Origin: Levilactobacillus hammesii DSM 16381
GTDB lineage: Bacteria > Bacillota > Bacilli > Lactobacillales > Lactobacillaceae
Assembly: GCF_001434395.1 (NCBI RefSeq)
Contig: NZ_AZFS01000007.1
Location: 1 to 51,464 of the forward strand
DNA: 51,464 bases
Reading direction: 5' to 3'
Shown here: positions 6,993 through 15,128 of the stretch, piece after piece
How positions within the stretch are numbered: the first letter of the stretch is position 1
Layout of the letters: each line of letters starts with the position of its first letter
Made by a program: the position numbers and the translations under genes
The notes under the pieces: model-generated
Database searches by the model: none
Seen by the model: the letters and a program-made list of their open reading frames with translations, nothing else
What the model was told of the DNA's origin: nothing

Positions 6993-7934
6993 TTACTTTT
7001 CTTCACGAATGATGTACATTGGACGGTGCTTGGTTTCCAAGTAGATCTTGCTAATGTACTGTCCGAGGATTCCCAGGCAGAACAACTGAATTCCCCCGAT
7101 GGCCAGTAAAATCACCACTAGGGAAGGCCAGCCGGCAACGGAACCCCCAACGGTCAGGGCCCGAACGATCACAAAGATCAGGGCCACAATCGAGGCTAGG
7201 AACGAAAGACTCCCAACCCAGGTGGCGAGCCGTAACGGCGCGTTGGAGAAATCAATGATTCCCTCAATGGAATAAGCAAATAATTGCCGCAAACTCCAAT
7301 GCGTCGTCCCGGCAGCGCGGGGTTGGCTCTCGTACGTCAGGTAGGTGGTCTTAAAGCCCACCCAGCTGAAAATCCCCTTGGAGAACCGGTTGAATTCTGG
7401 CAATGAGAGCACAGTGTCTACAAATTGCCGCGTCATTAACCGGTAGTCACGGGCGTTAGGTTCGATCCGCACGTCCGACAACCAGTTGATGACACTGTAG
7501 AAGCTCCGGGAGAGAAATGCCCGCAGGCGACTCTGACCACGACGTTCCTGCTGGATAGTACCAACACAGTCATAGTCACGATTTTCGATTAAATCGACCA
7601 TTTCTGGTAAGAGCTCCGGTGGATCTTGCAGGTCAACGTCCATTACGGCGACCATTTCCCCGGTCGTGGCTTGTAACCCCGCCGCGAGCGCTGACTCTTT
7701 CCCAAAGTTTCGGGAGAACGACCGGAAGTGGACGGTCTCCGGATGTTCTTCGTGTAGCTGTTTCATTTCTTCTAAGGTGTGGTCGCTGGACCCATCATCC
7801 ACAAAGATATACTCCGGTGTTACAGTGGGAGTAGGGGTGTTCATGGACTCGATCACCTTGCTAACGGTTCGGTAAAATAATGGAATAGACTCCTCCTCGT
7901 TATAGCAAGGAACGACCAGACTAAGCTTTTTCAT
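6993..7934 (-). CDS. Family 2 glycosyltransferase, CsbB/GtrB-type polyprenyl-phosphate transferase
   Basis: A 313-residue protein from the ATG at 7934 (GAAAGGA about 9 bases upstream); an in-frame ATG 18 bases earlier lacks a site. The GT2 catalytic domain shows SLVVPCYNEEESIP, FVDDGSSD, VMDVDLQDPPE and RDYRLMTR. The C-terminus has two membrane helices (about 228-250 and 262-290), the architecture of enzymes that load a sugar onto undecaprenyl phosphate at the inner membrane face. Relatives supply sugars for glycosylation of lipoteichoic or wall teichoic acid. No flippase or GtrA-like partner lies next to it. The sugar is unknown. Confidence 0.85.
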   Translation of the reverse strand: MKKLSLVVPCYNEEESIPLFYRTVSKVIESMNTPTPTVTPEYIFVDDGSSDHTLEEMKQLHEEHPETVHFRSFSRNFGKESALAAGLQATTGEMVAVMDVDLQDPPELLPEMVDLIENRDYDCVGTIQQERRGQSRLRAFLSRSFYSVINWLSDVRIEPNARDYRLMTRQFVDTVLSLPEFNRFSKGIFSWVGFKTTYLTYESQPRAAGTTHWSLRQLFAYSIEGIIDFSNAPLRLATWVGSLSFLASIVALIFVIVRALTVGGSVAGWPSLVVILLAIGGIQLFCLGILGQYISKIYLETKHRPMYIIREEK

Positions 7935-8397
7935 CACAGACATTCCTTTCACACAACGATACCATCTTACCTCAAATATAGGGGGCTTGCCATTAAATTT
8001 TGCTTACAGACGGAAGTCAGGGAGAATTGTGACCTAATCTCCGGGATTAAAGCGCCTGTCACAGCAAAGGCGGGGGCGACATTTTGACAGCCAATTAAGA
8101 CGTTTGAGCGGCTAAGTAGTCCGGGACGAGGACAATTGTTTCACTAGATACGATTAAGGTTGTCGCGGCTATGGGAATCGGGTAGAGTTCTCTGTAACCC
8201 CTCAGAAATGGTGTGGTTCTTTTCCGGATCAAGTGAGCGATCGCACGGGTGACGCGCGGCTTTAACGACTCGGCTGGTCAGTGATGCCACTGTCTGGGAC
8301 GTGACCTCACTGAAATTGTTACCGTTTCAAAGTACAATCGGGCGCGGTTCTGCTATAATTGACCGTAATCAAACAACGATAACCTGGAGGAAATATA
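7935..8397. other. Long divergent intergenic region
   Basis: Between the glycosyltransferase and 2-epimerase genes. I see several small inverted repeats, for example GTGAC/GTCAC around 8030-8060 and CTGTC/GACAG around 8059-8093, and a promoter -10 at 8354. No reading frame with a ribosome binding site and no tRNA is visible. Its left part contains AAAGGCGGGGGC, which recurs reverse-complemented near 22880. Confidence 0.4.
8354..8359 (+). promoter_or_regulatory. -10 element upstream of the 2-epimerase gene
   Basis: A consensus TATAAT is 39 bases before the GTG start at 8398. The -35 region (AGTACA at 17 bases) is poor. Confidence 0.45.
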
Positions 8398-9531
8398 GTG
8401 ACGAAACCAATTAAAGTAATGACGGTGTTTGGAACCCGTCCAGAGGCCATCAAGATGGCCCCCATTATCTTGGCCATGCAACAGCGCCCCACGGAATTTA
8501 CACCAATTACCGTGGTCACCGCGCAACACCGCGAGATGCTTGATCAGGTGCTCGAGATCTTTAAGATCACACCGGATTATGATTTGAATATCATGCGGCC
8601 CCAACAGACGCTGAGTGGGATTACGACCCGCGTGTTGAACCAGCTCGATGACGTCTTGACCGAGGCCCAACCCGATATTGTCCTGGTTCACGGGGATACC
8701 ACGACCACTTTTGCGGCCAGCGTGAGTGCTTTTTATCATCAAACCATGTTGGGCCACGTGGAGGCTGGTCTGCGGACCTGGGACAAGTACTCCCCTTATC
8801 CAGAGGAAATGAACCGGCAGTTGACGGATATCCTGAGTGACTTGTATTTTGCCCCAACGGACCTATCCAAGGCTAACTTGTTGAAGCAGGCACATCCCTT
8901 AGAGAACATCTACGTGACGGGGAATACAGCCATCGATGCATTGAAGCAAACGGTGGATGCTAACTATCATCACGCGGTCTTGGATCAGGTTCAACCGGGC
9001 CACCGATTAATTCTCTTGACGATGCATCGGCGTGAAAATCAGGGGGCACCCATGCACGCGGTCTTCAAAGCGGTTCGGGCCGAAGTGGAAGCTCATCCGG
9101 ATGTGGAAGTGATTTACCCCGTACATCTGAGCCCGGCCGTGCAAACGGTGGCTCGCGAAGAATTAGGCGGCATGGCACGTATTCATCTGATTGATCCCCT
9201 GGACGTGGTGGACTTCCACAACCTGTCGGCGAAGAGCTACTTTATCATGACTGATTCGGGTGGGGTGCAGGAAGAGGCCCCATCACTGAACAAACCGGTT
9301 CTCGTTTTGCGTGACACGACCGAACGGCCAGAAGGAGTCACCAATGGCACCTTGAAGCTGGTCGGCACTGATCCGCAACGCGTGACGGCGGCCATGGAAA
9401 GCTTGTTAACGGATCAAGCAGCTTATGATCAGATGGCGCAGGCCAAGAATCCTTACGGGGATGGCCATGCGTCAGAACGGATCCTGGCAGCGATTCAAGA
9501 AAAATTCAATGGAGGCAATGCTAATGGCTGA
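8398..9531 (+). CDS. wecB: UDP-N-acetylglucosamine 2-epimerase (non-hydrolysing)
   Basis: A 377-residue cytosolic enzyme, also called MnaA, that interconverts UDP-GlcNAc and UDP-ManNAc. Signature segments are VFGTRPEAIKMAP near the N-terminus, VHGDTTTTFA, HVEAGLRTWDKYSPYPEE, TMHRREN, TDSGGVQEEAP and RDTTERPE, all family-defining. The GTG start follows TGGAGGAAATATA. UDP-ManNAc is the donor for the disaccharide linkage unit of wall teichoic acid, which fits the teichoic-acid genes about 8 kb downstream. The gene overlaps the following NERD-like gene by 8 bases, so the two are likely translationally coupled. Confidence 0.95.
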   Translation: MTKPIKVMTVFGTRPEAIKMAPIILAMQQRPTEFTPITVVTAQHREMLDQVLEIFKITPDYDLNIMRPQQTLSGITTRVLNQLDDVLTEAQPDIVLVHGDTTTTFAASVSAFYHQTMLGHVEAGLRTWDKYSPYPEEMNRQLTDILSDLYFAPTDLSKANLLKQAHPLENIYVTGNTAIDALKQTVDANYHHAVLDQVQPGHRLILLTMHRRENQGAPMHAVFKAVRAEVEAHPDVEVIYPVHLSPAVQTVAREELGGMARIHLIDPLDVVDFHNLSAKSYFIMTDSGGVQEEAPSLNKPVLVLRDTTERPEGVTNGTLKLVGTDPQRVTAAMESLLTDQAAYDQMAQAKNPYGDGHASERILAAIQEKFNGGNANG

Positions 9532-10375
9532 GACGGCGTATGACCGAGCCGAAATCAAGACGACTGAACAATTGTATGAAATTATGCGGGAGATTCACCA
9601 GCACGCGGCTAAGCACAATGAACGGTTTGATTATAAAATCTTGCGCAACGTTCATTTTGCCAATAAGGTTAAGAATCCGGTCACGCAGGAAATGAATGAC
9701 GGTGATTCGTGGCGGGTGATGCAGATTGATAATCTCCTGGTCACCTCGTTTGGGGTGATTAACGTCGAGAGTAAGTACTGGCGGGGCATGATCTTCCATG
9801 ACCTGTCGGAAGAAATCTTCTCGTCAAGCCTGGATGACTTTTCCGGTGTGAACTTGAGCGGACGGGAAAAAGAGGTGCCTAAGGCCTTAGCCAGTCATTT
9901 GGATCGTTTCTTCTTGCCGAACCTCTCCGAAGAAAATGAATCTTTGACCCAAGGCTATACAATGAGTCTAGAGCAGGAGGGCCGGGGGCAGCGCTCGATT
10001 ACGCTGCATACGGGAATCAGTAATCCCGCAACCCAGGCGGAGCTCTCCTCAAAACTGCTGGTGCGTTACATTAACAGTGAGATTACCATGCACCGGCAAT
10101 TGGAAAATAAAAACGATCGAATTATCGACTTTGTTAAGCCTTTGGTTTACTATAATTACTACGACCGTTACAATCACAGTAACTCATTAGTGGTCGGTAA
10201 TAAAACCAAGCTGAACCCGCACGATGCGTACAATTGTACGGCTGTCGCCAATTACGATGACCTCGCAACCTTTATCGAAACTTTTCGGCAGGCCAAACGC
10301 GTGCGGTTCAGTAAAAGAACCCTAGAAAAAATGATTGGGACGCTGAAGTTCGCTGAGGACTACGGGTCGTTTTAG
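9524..10375 (+). CDS. NERD-like nuclease-related domain protein
   Basis: I place the start at ATG 9524, 8 bases after GGAGG, giving 283 residues; the frame extends upstream but inside the epimerase gene. Residues 68-91 read IDNLLVTSFGVINVESK and then YWRG, the core of the NERD fold: an ID pair, a glycine turn and E-x-K, matching PD-(D/E)xK nuclease residues D69, E82 and K84. The preceding KILRNVHF is also typical. The C-terminal half is unfamiliar. No signal peptide or membrane span is visible, so it is probably cytosolic. NERD proteins are presumed to act on nucleic acid, but function is rarely known. Tight coupling with the 2-epimerase gene is odd. Confidence 0.65.
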   Translation: MAETAYDRAEIKTTEQLYEIMREIHQHAAKHNERFDYKILRNVHFANKVKNPVTQEMNDGDSWRVMQIDNLLVTSFGVINVESKYWRGMIFHDLSEEIFSSSLDDFSGVNLSGREKEVPKALASHLDRFFLPNLSEENESLTQGYTMSLEQEGRGQRSITLHTGISNPATQAELSSKLLVRYINSEITMHRQLENKNDRIIDFVKPLVYYNYYDRYNHSNSLVVGNKTKLNPHDAYNCTAVANYDDLATFIETFRQAKRVRFSKRTLEKMIGTLKFAEDYGSF

Positions 10376-10399
10376 GGTTCACGAAAGGGGCCACAACTT

Positions 10400-11311
10400 G
10401 TGTGGAAGAAATGGCGTCCGCATTTAGCGGGAATTAACCGGATCATTCAAACCATCAGCAAACACTATCAAATGGCGAACGTGTCCGATTCAGCGGCCGT
10501 CTTGGCATACTATACGCTACTGTCGCTGTTCCCAGCGTTACTGGTTCTCGCCAGTCTATTGCCTTTTTTCCATATCGAGACGCGAACGGTCATGGATGGC
10601 ATTGAGCCTTTTTTACCGGATAACATCTATGATATCTTGGCACCAATTATTCATTCATTTTTAAATAATCGAAATGGGAGCGTGCTGTCCATTGGGGTAA
10701 TTGTGGCCATCTGGTCCTCCTCACGGGCGGTCGCGGCCTTTCAACGGACCGTTAATGGCGCGTACGGCGTGGTGCGTAAGCAAAATGCCATTGTGAATCG
10801 GATCGTGGCTTTCTTTTGGATGGTTGCCCTGATTGCCTTCCTGTTCCTCATGATGCTATTTTTCAGTGTCGGTCAGGTTATTTTGGAACGGTTAACGCCA
10901 TTGCTCCACCTACCGACGCAGCTTCTGTCCTACGTGAATGCCGCCAAGTGGCCGGTTACCTTTGTGATGACCTTCTTTATCCTGATGATTCTGTTTTACT
11001 TTGTGCCGAGCGTGAAATTAAAATTACGTTACGTCTGGCCTGGATCACTCACGGCGACACTCGGCTGGTTGCTCCTATCACAAGCATTTAGCTGGTACTT
11101 GAAGTTTTTTGTGCACAATATCGATAGTTATAAAACGATCGGAACCTTCATTGTCTTGATGTTCTGGTTGGACTTTACGGCGTTGATCCTGATGTTCGGG
11201 GCGGTGCTGAACGCCGCCATTCAGGACCTGGTCGAGGGCACCATTGAGGAGCAGGCGGTCTTCACCTATATCCTGCGGAATCGTCTGAAACGCAACAATA
11301 AAGGGGACTAA
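10400..11311 (+). CDS. YihY/BrkB family inner membrane protein
   Basis: A 303-residue membrane protein with a GTG start after GAAAGGGG. Six hydrophobic spans are visible. Family landmarks include SAAVLAYYTLLSLFPALLVL near residue 30, the SSRAVAAFQRTVNGAYG segment, and GTFIVLMFWLDFTALILMFGA before the C-terminal cytosolic tail. The family was once annotated as ribonuclease BN by mistake; its role is unsettled, and transport has been proposed. It lies 24 bases downstream of the NERD-like gene and may be the third gene of that operon. Confidence 0.88.
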   Translation: MWKKWRPHLAGINRIIQTISKHYQMANVSDSAAVLAYYTLLSLFPALLVLASLLPFFHIETRTVMDGIEPFLPDNIYDILAPIIHSFLNNRNGSVLSIGVIVAIWSSSRAVAAFQRTVNGAYGVVRKQNAIVNRIVAFFWMVALIAFLFLMMLFFSVGQVILERLTPLLHLPTQLLSYVNAAKWPVTFVMTFFILMILFYFVPSVKLKLRYVWPGSLTATLGWLLLSQAFSWYLKFFVHNIDSYKTIGTFIVLMFWLDFTALILMFGAVLNAAIQDLVEGTIEEQAVFTYILRNRLKRNNKGD

Positions 11312-11385
11312 CCGTATGTGGCCGTTTCTTTACCACAACGGCTTGCAGGTCGCCCGAGACCACTTTGATTTAAAAAAGTAGACAA

Positions 11386-11435
11386 AAAGAGTACGTCCCA
11401 TCAAATCCCAATCGGCTTGATGGGGCGTACTCTTT
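11386..11435. terminator. Bidirectional terminator between convergent genes
   Basis: A long stem, AAAGAGTACGTCCCATCAA (11386-11404) with TTGATGGGGCGTACTCTTT (11417-11435), has one mismatch. It separates the plus-strand YihY operon from the minus-strand flavodoxin gene. Confidence 0.88.
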
Positions 11436-11443
11436 CATTCAAC

Positions 11444-11899
11444 TCACCGTTTGGCTTGGGCGTGAGCGACGAGTTGACTGGCAAAGTCATCCAACTCGTC
11501 GATAGCGGCTTGGTCGGGTTCCAGGTTGATCTTGACGCTGGTAGCTCCCTGCTGGGCACCGGTCAGCTTGAAGGCCGCCTCGAAGTGATCGACGGTCGTG
11601 TTGTAGAACTCGCCGTAGAAGGTGTCCCCGGAACCGGCGACGCCAAAGGTTTTACCGTGCAGGTCGAGTGCCTGCAGATCCTCGTAGAAGTCGAGGCCTT
11701 CATCGGGCAGCGACCCCTCATCGTAAGTGTACGCACAGACCACACAGATATTGGCCTGTTGAAATTCGGCTGCATCCGTCTGCGAGATTTCAGTCTCCGT
11801 GACCTGACACCCTAGGTCTTCCAGTTTTTCCGTGACGATGTCCGCCACGTCTTCGTTATTACCGGTGATTGTTGCAAAGACAACGTGTGCTGTTAGCAA
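11444..11899 (-). CDS. Flavodoxin
   Basis: A 151-residue protein when started from the TTG at 11899, which has GGAGTGAG at proper distance; a GTG two codons earlier is too close to that site. The FMN phosphate loop is TITGNNEDVAD near residue 10. The second FMN loop (CAYTYDEGSLPD) and the third (GSGDTFYGEFY) are recognisable, and the acidic composition fits a soluble electron carrier. Flavodoxins pass low-potential electrons to reductive enzymes. The length is that of a short-chain flavodoxin. Monocistronic, sharing a terminator with the convergent YihY operon. Confidence 0.9.
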   Translation of the reverse strand: MLTAHVVFATITGNNEDVADIVTEKLEDLGCQVTETEISQTDAAEFQQANICVVCAYTYDEGSLPDEGLDFYEDLQALDLHGKTFGVAGSGDTFYGEFYNTTVDHFEAAFKLTGAQQGATSVKINLEPDQAAIDELDDFASQLVAHAQAKR

Positions 11900-12053
11900 A
11901 AACACTCACTCCTTTGGTCATGTTGGTTGCCGTTAATTATAGCAGGCCAAGGTGATGGTGACTAGGGATGGTTCGGCTGGGGGATGATGGCGGCGGTGAA
12001 AAGATGATTGACTAACTAAAGCGTCATTGGGGTCGTCATCTGGGGGAGAGAAC

Positions 12054-12062
12054 TGGTAAAAT
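12054..12062 (+). promoter_or_regulatory. Extended -10 promoter for recX
   Basis: TGGTAAAAT is an extended -10 element 34 bases upstream of the recX ATG. The -35 region is weak. Confidence 0.4.
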
Positions 12063-12095
12063 AATGACAGAAAACGAGAAAAGGATGTGACCTGA

Positions 12096-12896
12096 ATGGC
12101 CGTAATTACCATGATTGAAGCGCAGAAACGCAGTGGTCGGTTTAATATTTACGTTGACGGGCACTATGCATTTCCCGTTAGTGACAGTGTGTTGGTTGAT
12201 TTCCGCCTGTATAAGGGGATGGAGATTGATAAGACGCTAGAAGAGCAGTTGACCGCCGCCGATGACGTGGCGAAGGCGTACAATCGGGCGCTAGATTATC
12301 TCTCGCACCAACTGCGAACGGAAAAGGAAGTTGCCGATAAACTGGTGACTTTGGAAATTCCGGAAGACACGATTGATCAAACCCTCAAAAAATTGCGTGA
12401 CTTTGCGCTAGTGGATGATGCGCATTACGCCGCCAGCTATGTGCGTACTGTGATGCATACGGGAGATAAGGGCCCCCGTGTGATTCGCCAGCATTTGCGG
12501 CAAAAGGGTGTTGGTGAGAAGGTTATTGACGATGCGTTGGTCTTGTATACGCCAGCCGATCAACTGGCCGTGGGGACGGCCGTTGCGGAGAAGCTGGCCA
12601 AGCGTTACCAGCACAATTCCACACGTAATCAGGAACAAAAGATGCGGCAAGGTTTGATGACGCGGGGGTTTGGCGGTGATGAGATTAAAGCCATGCTCGA
12701 TGCGGTTGATCTCACACCCGACGTGGATGAGCAACAGGCGTTGTTGGCCAAGCAAGGCGAGAAGCTGCTACGGCGTTATCACGCTTTGAGTCAATCAGAG
12801 CAACAGTATAAGACTAAGCAAGCCTTGTATCGTAAGGGATTCAAGCTTGATGACATTAGTCAATGGCTAGCTGATTTAGGGGAATCGGCTGAATAG
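12096..12896 (+). CDS. recX: Regulatory protein RecX
   Basis: A 266-residue protein, the usual size of RecX in Bacillota. After a beta-rich N-terminal domain (RFNIYVDGHYAFPVSD) come the helical RecX repeats, with LDYLSHQLRTEKEVADKL, LRDFALVDDAHYAASYV and the conserved KGPRVIRQHLRQKGV block at about residues 125-140. A C-terminal third repeat ends YRKGFKLDDISQWL. RecX binds RecA filaments and limits recombinase activity. The start follows AAAAGGATGTGACCTGA. recA is not in this window. A serine-hydrolase gene starts 36 bases downstream. Confidence 0.92.
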   Translation: MAVITMIEAQKRSGRFNIYVDGHYAFPVSDSVLVDFRLYKGMEIDKTLEEQLTAADDVAKAYNRALDYLSHQLRTEKEVADKLVTLEIPEDTIDQTLKKLRDFALVDDAHYAASYVRTVMHTGDKGPRVIRQHLRQKGVGEKVIDDALVLYTPADQLAVGTAVAEKLAKRYQHNSTRNQEQKMRQGLMTRGFGGDEIKAMLDAVDLTPDVDEQQALLAKQGEKLLRRYHALSQSEQQYKTKQALYRKGFKLDDISQWLADLGESAE

Positions 12897-12932
12897 ATGG
12901 TCATCGTGTTTTCAGAGTAAGGGGGAGTAGCC

Positions 12933-14105
12933 ATGAATTCTAAAGTATGGGGAACAGTTCTGGCATTTGCTGCAGTTCTAGGAATCAGTGGGGGTCTGGC
13001 TTGGTGGTTCAACGATCAAGCGAAGACGCAAGCGGAACCTAGGGCCAGCAGTAGCTCGATTGTGCGGCAGGTCCAACCCAAGAAAGTCAAAAAGGTAAAA
13101 AAAGTCGCTAAACCACGCCCGACCGCGGCGACCCGCGAAATTGATGCCGTCTTGCGGGCTAACCGGTTTGTGGGGACAGCACTGGTTGTGCATAACAATC
13201 AGGTGATTTATCAAAAGGGTTGGGGGTACGCGGATGCGGCCGCCCACAAGAAGAACGGTGCACACAGCGTGTATCAACTAGCTTCCGTACAGAAGTCCTT
13301 TACGGCTGGGCTAATCATGAAGCTGGCTAGTGAGGGGAAGCTGAGCCTGACCGATCCACTCGCCAAGTATTATCCATCGATTGCGGGGGCCAACGAGATC
13401 ACACTGCGTGACATGCTGGATATGAAGAGCGGCCTCACACTATCGGCTTTTCCGGCGAAGCTGCGTTCGGAGAAGGGTATGATCAAATTCATCTTAGCCA
13501 ATGTGGTTAGTCGCCCCGCACAGATTGGCAAGTGGGATTATTCGCCCGTTAACTTCATGCTACTATCGGGGATTATTGAAAAAGTCAGTCATCAAAGCTA
13601 CCGTCACTACTTCAACGAGAACATCACCAAGGCGTGGAAACTGAAGCACACGGGGTTCGTCTTCAATATGGCGGACCAGGCGACCTATTCTCAGGGGTAT
13701 CAAAATGCCAATAATGGCGATGTGACGGCCAATTATGGCCTGCGGTTTGGCGAGTCCACGGAATCCATGTACTATCAATTTGGAACCGGGCAAGTTTACA
13801 TGTCCGCTCGCGATCTCTACACGGCACAACGTAATATGTTGCAAGGAAAATTGTATCCTGAAAATGACGTTAACGTGCTTCTGACACCGGGCACGTCGTC
13901 CATGTACGGTGGTGGGATGTATGACTATCCTGGATACATTCGGACACACGGGTTGGCCTATGGTTATGAAGCGACCTCGCTGTTGAGCAAGAATGGGACG
14001 GACGGCGTGGTTCTGTTAAGTAATTATTACCGCGTCAATCAGTTATCGCAGACGCCAGCTATTCAGATTTGGAATCTTCTACAAGCCGGCGAATTGGGAA
14101 AGTAG
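12933..14105 (+). CDS. Serine hydrolase of the beta-lactamase/penicillin-binding-protein fold
   Basis: A 390-residue exported protein. Residues 7-25 form an N-terminal hydrophobic helix, either signal peptide or anchor. A basic linker follows (KKVKKVKKVAK), then the catalytic domain. Its nucleophile motif SxxK is SVQK (118-121) and the second motif is YSPVN (203-207). A third motif near RTHGLAYG may stand for the HTG-like triad. Such proteins act on D-Ala peptides or D-amino acid esters in the wall, but many have no proven substrate; resistance to beta-lactams should not be assumed. ATG start after AAGGGGGAG. A strong terminator follows. Confidence 0.85.
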   Translation: MNSKVWGTVLAFAAVLGISGGLAWWFNDQAKTQAEPRASSSSIVRQVQPKKVKKVKKVAKPRPTAATREIDAVLRANRFVGTALVVHNNQVIYQKGWGYADAAAHKKNGAHSVYQLASVQKSFTAGLIMKLASEGKLSLTDPLAKYYPSIAGANEITLRDMLDMKSGLTLSAFPAKLRSEKGMIKFILANVVSRPAQIGKWDYSPVNFMLLSGIIEKVSHQSYRHYFNENITKAWKLKHTGFVFNMADQATYSQGYQNANNGDVTANYGLRFGESTESMYYQFGTGQVYMSARDLYTAQRNMLQGKLYPENDVNVLLTPGTSSMYGGGMYDYPGYIRTHGLAYGYEATSLLSKNGTDGVVLLSNYYRVNQLSQTPAIQIWNLLQAGELGK

Positions 14106-14115
14106 TATTAACACA

Positions 14116-14182
14116 AAAACAGGGACACGCGTCTTCGAGCTACCAGTCATTGCTGGCAAGTCAGAAGGGCGTGTCCTGTTTT
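14116..14182 (+). terminator. Large hairpin terminator after the serine-hydrolase gene
   Basis: AAAACAGGGACACGC (14116-14130) and its continuation to 14136 pair with 14164-14182, ending GTCCTGTTTT. An inner CCAG/CTGG pair closes a smaller loop. Confidence 0.8.
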
Positions 14183-14339
14183 GGTGGTTTAAGCGCTGAG
14201 TCAACTTGGGGGATCAGGGGTTCAGAGGTGTTGCGTAGGGCTTGTGCCAGGAGTATCTCCACTCGGTTAGTGATTCTTTTAGTTTCGTTTAAATTTACGG
14301 GATACCTCAGGATTTTGTCTAGGAATGTCACGCTTACTA

Positions 14340-14368
14340 TTCAATAATACGGCCGAATCTGGTATAAT
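14340..14368 (+). promoter_or_regulatory. Promoter of the Ntdp-like gene
   Basis: TGGTATAAT (14360-14368) is a perfect extended -10 element. TTCAAT (14340-14345) is a weak -35 at 17 bases. The rest of the gap from 14183 holds nothing recognisable. Confidence 0.6.
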
Positions 14369-14418
14369 ATTGATTGAATTTTTATAGTTACCCGTTACTT
14401 AGAAAGTAGGGTTAATAC

Positions 14419-14970
14419 ATGACGCGCGAAGCTAGAGGACCTAAGGAAGGCGACTTCATTACGATCAAAAGCTACAAGCACGACGGAAGTTTGCATCGAA
14501 CTTGGCGCGACACGATGGTACTCAAAACAAGCGAAAATGCCCTCATCGGCGTTAATGACCATACCTTGGTCACGGAAGACGATGGGCGGCGGTGGGTGAC
14601 GCGAGAACCCGCTATCGTTTATTTCCACAAGCATTACTGGTTCAATATTGTTGCAATGATTCGGGATAACGGGGTGTCGTATTACTGTAATCTGGCTTCC
14701 CCGTACGTTTTAGATAAAGAAGCGCTTAAATACATTGATTATGATCTCGACGTGAAGGTCTTTCCGGATGGTGAGAAACGCCTACTCGACGTTGATGAAT
14801 ACCAAGATTTCAGTCAACGTTGGCAGTATGGTGAGGAGACCGACCGTATTTTGAAGGCAAACGTCTTGACCCTCGTCGATTGGATTAATCATCACAAGGG
14901 CCCCTTTTCTAAAGCCTATGTCGATCTATGGTATCAACGGTATCAGGAGCTGTTACGTCGCTCAAACTAG
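14419..14970 (+). CDS. DUF402 protein, nucleoside tri-/diphosphatase (Ntdp) type
   Basis: A 183-residue soluble protein matching the YgaC/Ntdp group of the DUF402 family in length and sequence order: [13 protein letters not shown] near the start, the tryptophan-rich [18 protein letters not shown], the acidic metal-binding stretch [14 protein letters not shown], and VDEYQDF. Members hydrolyse nucleoside tri- and diphosphates and are important for virulence in Staphylococcus; the role in lactobacilli is unclear. Start: ATG after GAAAGTAGGG. It has its own extended -10 promoter and terminator and so stands alone. Confidence 0.88.
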   Translation: MTREARGPKEGDFITIKSYKHDGSLHRTWRDTMVLKTSENALIGVNDHTLVTEDDGRRWVTREPAIVYFHKHYWFNIVAMIRDNGVSYYCNLASPYVLDKEALKYIDYDLDVKVFPDGEKRLLDVDEYQDFSQRWQYGEETDRILKANVLTLVDWINHHKGPFSKAYVDLWYQRYQELLRRSN

Positions 14971-15009
14971 TGCGGCGCAGACCTGTAAGAGTTGTCTTCC
15001 GCATCACAC

Positions 15010-15043
15010 AGGAGCAAGTCATTCGTGGCTCGCTCCTTTTTTT
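15010..15043 (+). terminator. Terminator after the Ntdp-like gene
   Basis: AGGAGCAAGTC (15010-15020) pairs with GGCTCGCTCCT (15027-15037) with one mismatch, followed by seven or more T. Confidence 0.88.
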
Positions 15044-15128
15044 AAAAACACAGCGTTGCTGCCCGTCACCATGGTGAGGGGCAAGTAACGACTAAAAAAT
15101 TAAAATGTCTGATGAAAGGGGCTTGCCC

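Noticed and set aside
7953-8397. Possible third copy of the large structured element in the 2-epimerase upstream region
   Set aside because: Contains small inverted repeats and AAAGGCGGGGGC, but none of the linker blocks (GGGCTGGAACG, TGAACTT, CCCCACAGC) in order.
12933-14105. Reading the serine hydrolase as an antibiotic-resistance beta-lactamase
   Set aside because: SxxK and YxN-type motifs define the fold only; lactobacilli carry several such wall-related hydrolases and nothing in the context points to resistance.
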